The position numbers and the translations under genes are program-made. Under the pieces are notes generated by a model that worked only from the letters and a program-made list of their open reading frames with translations, made no database searches and was not told the DNA's origin. A stretch of 10,109 bases of DNA, taken from the NCBI GenBank assembly GCA_947631385.1, contig CANRLE010000036.1:1-10109 (forward strand), given 5' to 3'. Below, in pieces: positions 6,069-10,109 of the stretch (within the stretch, counting starts at the first letter, position 1; each line of letters starts with the position of its first letter). Source of the stretch: an uncultured Clostridia bacterium (GTDB taxonomy: Bacteria; Bacillota; Clostridia; TANB77; CAG-508).

Positions 6069-7722
6069 ATGAAAATTACATTTTTAGGAGCGACCAGAAC
6101 AGTTACTGGTTCCAATTTTTTAGTAGAAGCATGTGGAAAGAAATTCTTAGTAGATTGTGGAATGTGGCAAGGAAAAGCTGAAATTGAAGCTCAAAATGAA
6201 GAAGATTTTGAATTTAATCCAGAGGAAATTGATTTTATGCTATTGACTCATGCTCATATAGACCACTCAGGAAGAATACCAAAGCTATATAAACAAGGAT
6301 ATAGAAATAAAATTTATGCTCATAAGGCAACTTGTGATTTATGTGCATTAATGTTGCCAGACAGCCGGACATATTCAAGAAATGGAAAATCAATGGAAAA
6401 ATAAGAAAAGAAAAAGAAAAGGTGAAGAAGAAATTCTTCCTTTGTATACAGCGGAAGAGGCAGCAAGATCATTAGAAGTTTTTGAACCAGTTCAATATGA
6501 CGAAATTATAGAAATAACAGAAGATATTCATGTAAGATTTAATGATGCTGGTCATATGCTAGGTTCTAGTATTATTGAATTGTGGACTAAAGAAGATGGA
6601 AAAGAAACCAAAACAGTTTTTACAGGAGATTTAGGAAACAATGACCTTCCTTTATTGGATTCTCCAACAATGATAGATAATGCTGATTATTTAGTCATGG
6701 AATCAACTTATGGCAGTAGATTTCATTTAAGAAATGATGAAAAGGCACAACTTTTCTTAGACATTGTATCAGAAACATTAGACAATGAAGGAACTGTTGT
6801 AATTCCATCATTTGCAGTAGGAAGAACTCAAGAAATATTATATGAACTTAATAAATTAAAAGAAGAAAAAGATGATGAAGAATTTAAAAGAAAATATAGA
6901 ACATTAATGAAATCAGCAGTATATGTGGATAGTCCATTAGCTATATCAGCAACAGAAGTATTTAAAGAAAACACAAATTTATTTGAAAGAGAAATCCAAG
7001 AAGAAATAATGAAAGGTGATAATCCACTTGAATTTCCGGGATTAAAATTTACTCAAACAGCAGATGAATCAAAAGCATTAAATGATGATCCAACACCATG
7101 TATTATCATATCAGCAAGCGGAATGTGTGATGTAGGAAGAATAAAACATCACTTAAAACATAATCTATGGAATCCAAAATCTACAATTCTTTTTGTAGGG
7201 TATCAAGCACCGGGAACTTTGGGTTATAATATTGTCAATGGTGCAAAGAAGGTAAAAATATTTGGAGAAGAAATAGCAGTAAATGCAAGAATAGAATATA
7301 TTGAAGGATATTCAGGACATGCTGACCAAGAAGGTTTGATGAATTTCATATATTCATTTATCCAAAAACCAAAACACATCTTTTTAGTGCATGGAGAAGC
7401 AGAAGCTCAAGACACCTTAAAAGAAAAAATAGAAACAGAAACACAAATTAGTGTAACCATTCCAGAATATGGAGAGACATATGAAATCAACGGAATAGAA
7501 AATAATGTTGAAATGACAAATAAAATAGAAAGAAAAGTAGCAAAAACACTAAGAGCAGAAATTATAAATAGACTAGAAAAACTAAAAGAAGAAATTAAAG
7601 ATATGGACAGCTATGTAAGACAAGATATAGACGATAAAAATTTAAAAGACCAAGATATATTTAGAATAAATGAAAAAATAAAAGATTTGGAAAAACAAAT
7701 TATCAATGTAATTGAAGGCTGA
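6069..7722 (+). CDS. Beta-CASP metallo-beta-lactamase-fold ribonuclease-like protein, interrupted by a +1 shift at about 6365-6366
   Basis: ATG 6069 has GGAGG (6058-6062) six bases upstream. The first segment begins MKITFLGATRTVTGSNFLVE and carries the zinc motif HAHIDH (H61, H63, D65, H66). The zero frame then meets CGG (6366-6368) after LMLPDS and stops at 6402-6404. The +1 frame continues with GHIQEMENQWKNKKRKRKGE, the expected family sequence. Joined length is 550 residues. Further ligands and motifs (joined numbering) are H162 (DAGHMLGS), D187 (TGDLGN), STYG of beta-CASP motif A, and the C-terminal RMMBL part with H417 (SGHADQ) and H441 (LVHGE). The family (Ysh1/CPSF73-like, COG1236 type) comprises zinc-dependent RNases acting on RNA 5' or internal sites. 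A helical, charged tail (about 495-550) follows the conserved fold. All catalytic residues survive on both sides of the shift, so an intact product is probably made if the shift is bridged. The substrate is unknown. Confidence 0.88.
6363..6369 (+). other. Candidate +1 recoding site in the beta-CASP gene at in-frame CGG (6366-6368)
   Basis: Zero-frame codons are GAC AGC CGG ACA. The family sequence requires Asp-Ser-Gly-His, obtained by skipping one C (6365 or 6366) and reading GGA CAT. Equivalently, CGGA could be decoded as a four-base Gly codon. No SD-like sequence or obvious hairpin flanks the site. ATG 6382 in the +1 frame lacks a ribosome site and would give a product without the HAHIDH zinc motif, so separate translation of the second part would be unlikely to yield an active enzyme. 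Confidence 0.45.
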
Positions 7723-7740
7723 TTTGGGACGGAGGAAAAA

Positions 7741-9699
7741 ATGGAAAATAAGTATTTAAATGAAGCAATGATAGGAAATAAAAATATGCTAGTAACTTTT
7801 ACAGAAAAAGGAGAAATGCAAAGAATTTACTTTCCAAATAAGGATAGTAGACAATATATTAATTTTTTTCATACAGGAGTGAAAATTAATAATTCAGATT
7901 TGATATATTTACATGATGATATAAATAATGTTTATAAACAATATTATGATACTGATACAAATATTTTGAATACAGAAGTAACAAATACATATTTCAATTT
8001 GAAAATACTTCAAACAGATTATGTTATGATAAAAGAAAATGTACTAGTTAAAAGATATATTTTCTTAAATGATGGAAAAATTGATTTAAATACTAATTTT
8101 TATATACATTCAGAATTATTATCTGATTATAATAATCATGTGGGTTGTAAAATAATAGATGGAGGAATGATGCAATATGCTCATGATTTCAGTTTTTCTA
8201 CTTTTGCAAAGTCTCATGATATTTCAAGCCATCAAATAAATGGAAGCAAAGAAACTATAAAAAGAGGAGAAATTTATGACAAAGACTACATTGGAATGTC
8301 AAAAGATAGTAGTATTTGCTATGATTTAGGAGTAATTAGACCACAAGAAAAGAAAGTCTTAGAAATATGTATACTAATTGGAGAAAACAAGAACATATCT
8401 GAGATGGAAGATGAAGTTATAAGAATTAAGAAGATAGATTTAAATAAGGAATATGCTAATACAAAATCTTATTGGAGAAAATATGTGAAGTCACATAATG
8501 GTTTAAATTTGAAAGAACCAGAAAACAGCTATGAAGAAAAAATTTATAACATCTATAAGAGAAGTATTTTGCTATTACCATTATTGACCAATTCAGAAAC
8601 AGGAGGAATAATTGCTTCAGCCGAAGTAGATGAGAATTTTACACAATGTGGACGATATGCATATTGTTGGACAAGAGATGCTGTTTTCATGACAAGAGCA
8701 TTAGACATTTTGAAGATGGAGAAGGAAACAGAGAAGTTTTATAAGGTATTTTGTAAAAAAACACAAAGTAAAAATGGAATGTGGGAGCAAAGATTTTTTA
8801 CAGATGGAAGATTAGCACCTTGTTGGGGATATCAAGTAGATGAAACAGCAAGTGTTGTTTATGGTGTTTATGAGCATTATCAGTATACAAAATCAGAAAA
8901 GTTTTTAAGAGATAATTTGCAAATGTGCGAAAAAGCTGTTGAATTTTTAAAACGCTATGTAAAAGACTGGTTAGAAATTGACGGAGAAGATGAGTATAAG
9001 AAAGATGTTGTAAAACAAGAAATAGAAGCAAGTATAAATAGGCAAGGTCATAAATATCATGTTAGCTATGATATTTGGGAAATGTGCGAAGGAATTCATT
9101 TATACTCTTTAGCTAGCATTTATTCAGCTTTTGATTGTATTATGAAAATATATAAAGTTTTAGGAAACAAGATATCTGATTTCGAAAATAATCGTTTAAA
9201 AGAAGAAAAGATATTGAAAAATGAAAGAGAACTAGAAAAATTACAGACAGAAATTAAAAGATATATTAATGAAAATTTATATGATGAAGAGAAGAAGTCT
9301 TATGTTAGAAATACAGATGATAAGAAAATGGATGTTAGTATTATAGGGGCTGTAACACCTTTTAATGTGTTTAAAGCAAAAGAAAAGAAAATAGTAAATA
9401 CTGTAGAAAGAATTAATTTATCACTAAGAACATATACAGGTGGATATCAAAGATTTGAACAAGATCATTATAGAAATGGAAATCCATGGCCAATTGCAAA
9501 TTTGTGGATGACATTGTATTATTTAGAAACTGGTGAGAAGAAAAAAGCTAAGGAAACTTTTGATTTTGTTGTTAAGACAGCAGGAAAGCACGGATTTTTG
9601 GGAGAGCAAGTTGATAATAATACTTTAAAACCTAACTGGGTTTTAGGTTTGGGATGGTCACATGCAATGTTTATTACTGTATTAGAAAAACTTCACTAA
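7741..9699 (+). CDS. GH15 glucoamylase-like glycoside hydrolase, cytoplasmic
   Basis: This 652-residue enzyme starts at ATG 7741 with GGAGG (7731-7735) five bases upstream. There is no signal peptide, so it would act inside the cell. The N-terminal half (about 1-260) is beta-rich, like the supersandwich domain of bacterial GH15 enzymes. An (alpha/alpha)6 barrel follows. It carries YCWTRDAVFMTRAL (C309-R312-D313 region), WGYQVDETA, DIWEMCEGIH (W446, E447 as the likely general acid) and GNPWPIANLW. LGEQVD contains E622 as the likely catalytic base, followed by GLGWSHAMF near the end. The family hydrolyses alpha-glucosidic bonds of glycogen, starch oligosaccharides or trehalose from the non-reducing end. 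The exact substrate cannot be decided here, but intracellular maltodextrin or glycogen turnover is likely. It lies 18 bp after the beta-CASP gene and is followed by a bidirectional terminator. Confidence 0.88.
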   Translation: MENKYLNEAMIGNKNMLVTFTEKGEMQRIYFPNKDSRQYINFFHTGVKINNSDLIYLHDDINNVYKQYYDTDTNILNTEVTNTYFNLKILQTDYVMIKENVLVKRYIFLNDGKIDLNTNFYIHSELLSDYNNHVGCKIIDGGMMQYAHDFSFSTFAKSHDISSHQINGSKETIKRGEIYDKDYIGMSKDSSICYDLGVIRPQEKKVLEICILIGENKNISEMEDEVIRIKKIDLNKEYANTKSYWRKYVKSHNGLNLKEPENSYEEKIYNIYKRSILLLPLLTNSETGGIIASAEVDENFTQCGRYAYCWTRDAVFMTRALDILKMEKETEKFYKVFCKKTQSKNGMWEQRFFTDGRLAPCWGYQVDETASVVYGVYEHYQYTKSEKFLRDNLQMCEKAVEFLKRYVKDWLEIDGEDEYKKDVVKQEIEASINRQGHKYHVSYDIWEMCEGIHLYSLASIYSAFDCIMKIYKVLGNKISDFENNRLKEEKILKNERELEKLQTEIKRYINENLYDEEKKSYVRNTDDKKMDVSIIGAVTPFNVFKAKEKKIVNTVERINLSLRTYTGGYQRFEQDHYRNGNPWPIANLWMTLYYLETGEKKKAKETFDFVVKTAGKHGFLGEQVDNNTLKPNWVLGLGWSHAMFITVLEKLH

Positions 9700-9714
9700 T
9701 TTCACAGGTACAAA

Positions 9715-9737
9715 AAAAAGAGCTTTATGCTCTTTTT
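9715..9737. terminator. Bidirectional terminator shared by the GH15 gene and rpmB
   Basis: AAAAAGAGC (9715-9723) pairs with GCTCTTTTT (9729-9737) around a five-base loop. On the minus strand the stem is followed by further Ts (the complement of the A run 9712-9719), giving a strong U tract. On the plus strand it follows the GH15 stop by 15 bp, with a weaker tail (TTTTTACTTTT). The rpmB stop codon (9725-9727) lies within the loop region, so the last rpmB codons form one arm of the stem. Confidence 0.85.
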
Positions 9738-9922
9738 ACTTTTCCGTCTTTTAAACATTTAGCACATACATATATTCTCTTAGTTTCACCATTTATCTCA
9801 GCTTTTACTCTTCTTAAATTTGGTTTCCAAGTACGAGGAGATCTTTTACTGATATGAGAACGAGTAATGCTAAGTTTATTTCCATGATTTGCTGTTTTTT
9901 GACATATTTCACATACTGCCAT
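9725..9922 (-). CDS. rpmB: 50S ribosomal protein bL28
   Basis: This 65-residue basic protein begins MAVCEICQKTANHGNKLS and contains WKPNLRRV and the C-terminal CAKCLKDGKVKRA. These are the hallmarks of bL28, a 50S protein near the E site. The four cysteines in CEIC and CAKC form the zinc-binding (C+) version. An in-frame GTG at 9934 would add four residues, but it overlaps the Shine-Dalgarno sequence itself, so ATG at 9922 is the start, giving the normal family N-terminus MAVC. It is transcribed opposite to all other genes here. In many Firmicutes rpmB lies divergently from an asp23/yloU-yloV pair, so the gene just beyond the right edge may be yloU-like; that is an inference from known synteny. 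Confidence 0.95.
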   Translation of the reverse strand: MAVCEICQKTANHGNKLSITRSHISKRSPRTWKPNLRRVKAEINGETKRIYVCAKCLKDGKVKRA

Positions 9923-9933
9923 TCTTAATTGCA

Positions 9934-9939
9934 CCTCCT
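9934..9939 (-). promoter_or_regulatory. Ribosome binding site of rpmB that decides its start
   Basis: The minus strand reads AGGAGG (complement of CCTCCT 9934-9939), 11 bases before ATG 9922. The upstream in-frame GTG (9934-9932) overlaps it and so cannot use it. The extended match AGGAGGTG reduces the effective spacing to nine bases. Confidence 0.8.
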
Positions 9940-9969
9940 AAATTTTCTTAAATAAATTGACTATTACTA

Positions 9970-9998
9970 AGTTTAACACAAAATGAAAAAAAAAACAA
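9970..9998 (-). promoter_or_regulatory. Possible rpmB promoter (extended -10)
   Basis: On the minus strand, TTGTTT (complement of 9993-9998) and TAAACT (complement of 9970-9975) are separated by 17 bp, and a TGT directly before the -10 gives an extended -10 element. The -35 match is weak. A perfect TATAAT also occurs further upstream on the same strand (complement of 10025-10030) with a poor -35, so the true promoter could lie there instead. Confidence 0.35.
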
Positions 9999-10109
9999 GT
10001 ATTTTTGAAAAATAAATATTTATAATTATAGACGAAAATTTTAAAAGTAAATTCCAAAAGAAATATATGTGATTAGAAGTAAACTTTACACAAAGTGAAA
10101 TTTGTAAGA
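9999..10109. other. AT-rich intergenic end of window, no gene seen
   Basis: No open frame with a ribosome site is present on either strand to the window end. The sequence is extremely AT-rich. Besides the TATAAT facing rpmB (10025-10030, minus), the plus strand has TTGAAA (10005-10010) and TATAGA (10027-10032) 16 bp apart, a possible promoter for a gene beyond the right edge. In DNA this AT-rich, such matches arise often by chance. Confidence 0.4.

Noticed and set aside
6382..7722. A stand-alone gene starting at ATG 6382
   Set aside because: No Shine-Dalgarno precedes it, conserved sequence in the same frame extends upstream to 6367, and the product would lack the HAHIDH zinc motif. It is the second part of the beta-CASP gene.
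4440..7732. GGGACGG occurring at both 4440-4446 (end of ftsK) and 7726-7732 (before the GH15 gene)
   Set aside because: GC-rich for this genome and both at gene junctions, but only seven bases long. The first is coding and the second flows into the GGAGG ribosome site, so it is treated as coincidence.
9654..9857. Plus-strand frame overlapping the GH15 end and rpmB
   Set aside because: It crosses a terminator and lies antisense to bL28, with no start context or known protein pattern.

Overview
The window is strongly AT-rich (roughly 30% GC by eye). It has Firmicutes-type Shine-Dalgarno sites, AGA-dominated arginine usage and a SepF/DivIVA/FtsK-SpoIIIE gene set. It looks like chromosomal core sequence from a low-GC Gram-positive, most likely an uncultured clostridium-like gut anaerobe. 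That placement is inferred from gene content and composition, not from a marker gene. No mobile element, CRISPR array, rRNA or tRNA is visible.

Layout: (1) 2-682, the 3' end of sepF followed directly by divIVA, closed by a strong terminator (696-723). (2) 724-1940, a promoter preceded by a 10-bp direct repeat, then rsmD (16S rRNA m2G methyltransferase) and a coiled-coil protein related in pattern to V/F-type ATPase stalk subunits, closed by a hairpin. (3) 2010-9699, a tightly packed run: ftsK/spoIIIE, an unrecognised 525-residue coiled-coil protein starting at TTG, a beta-CASP metallo-beta-lactamase-fold RNase-like protein, and a cytoplasmic GH15 glucoamylase-like enzyme. (4) On the minus strand, rpmB (bL28, four-Cys form) converges on the GH15 gene and shares a bidirectional terminator with it. 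Upstream of rpmB is an AT-rich region, probably divergent, running to the window end.

The most interesting observation: two otherwise intact, conserved genes (rsmD and the beta-CASP gene) each need exactly one +1 shift to read through. In both, the shift falls on a zero-frame CGG codon and dropping its C restores a conserved glycine (CGG-G to GGG; CGG-A to GGA). I found no other in-frame CGG codon in any gene of the window, while CGU, CGC, CGA, AGA and AGG are all used. This fits either programmed +1 frameshifting (or quadruplet decoding) at an unassigned or starved CGG codon, or two sequencing errors of the same unusual kind. The first would be a recoding system worth testing across the whole genome.

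Functionally the window mixes division-site and chromosome-segregation genes (sepF, divIVA, ftsK), ribosome genes (rsmD, rpmB), RNA processing (beta-CASP) and intracellular alpha-glucan use (GH15). The downstream run appears to be one transcription unit because of its 12-24 bp gaps. The role of the 525-residue protein is unknown.
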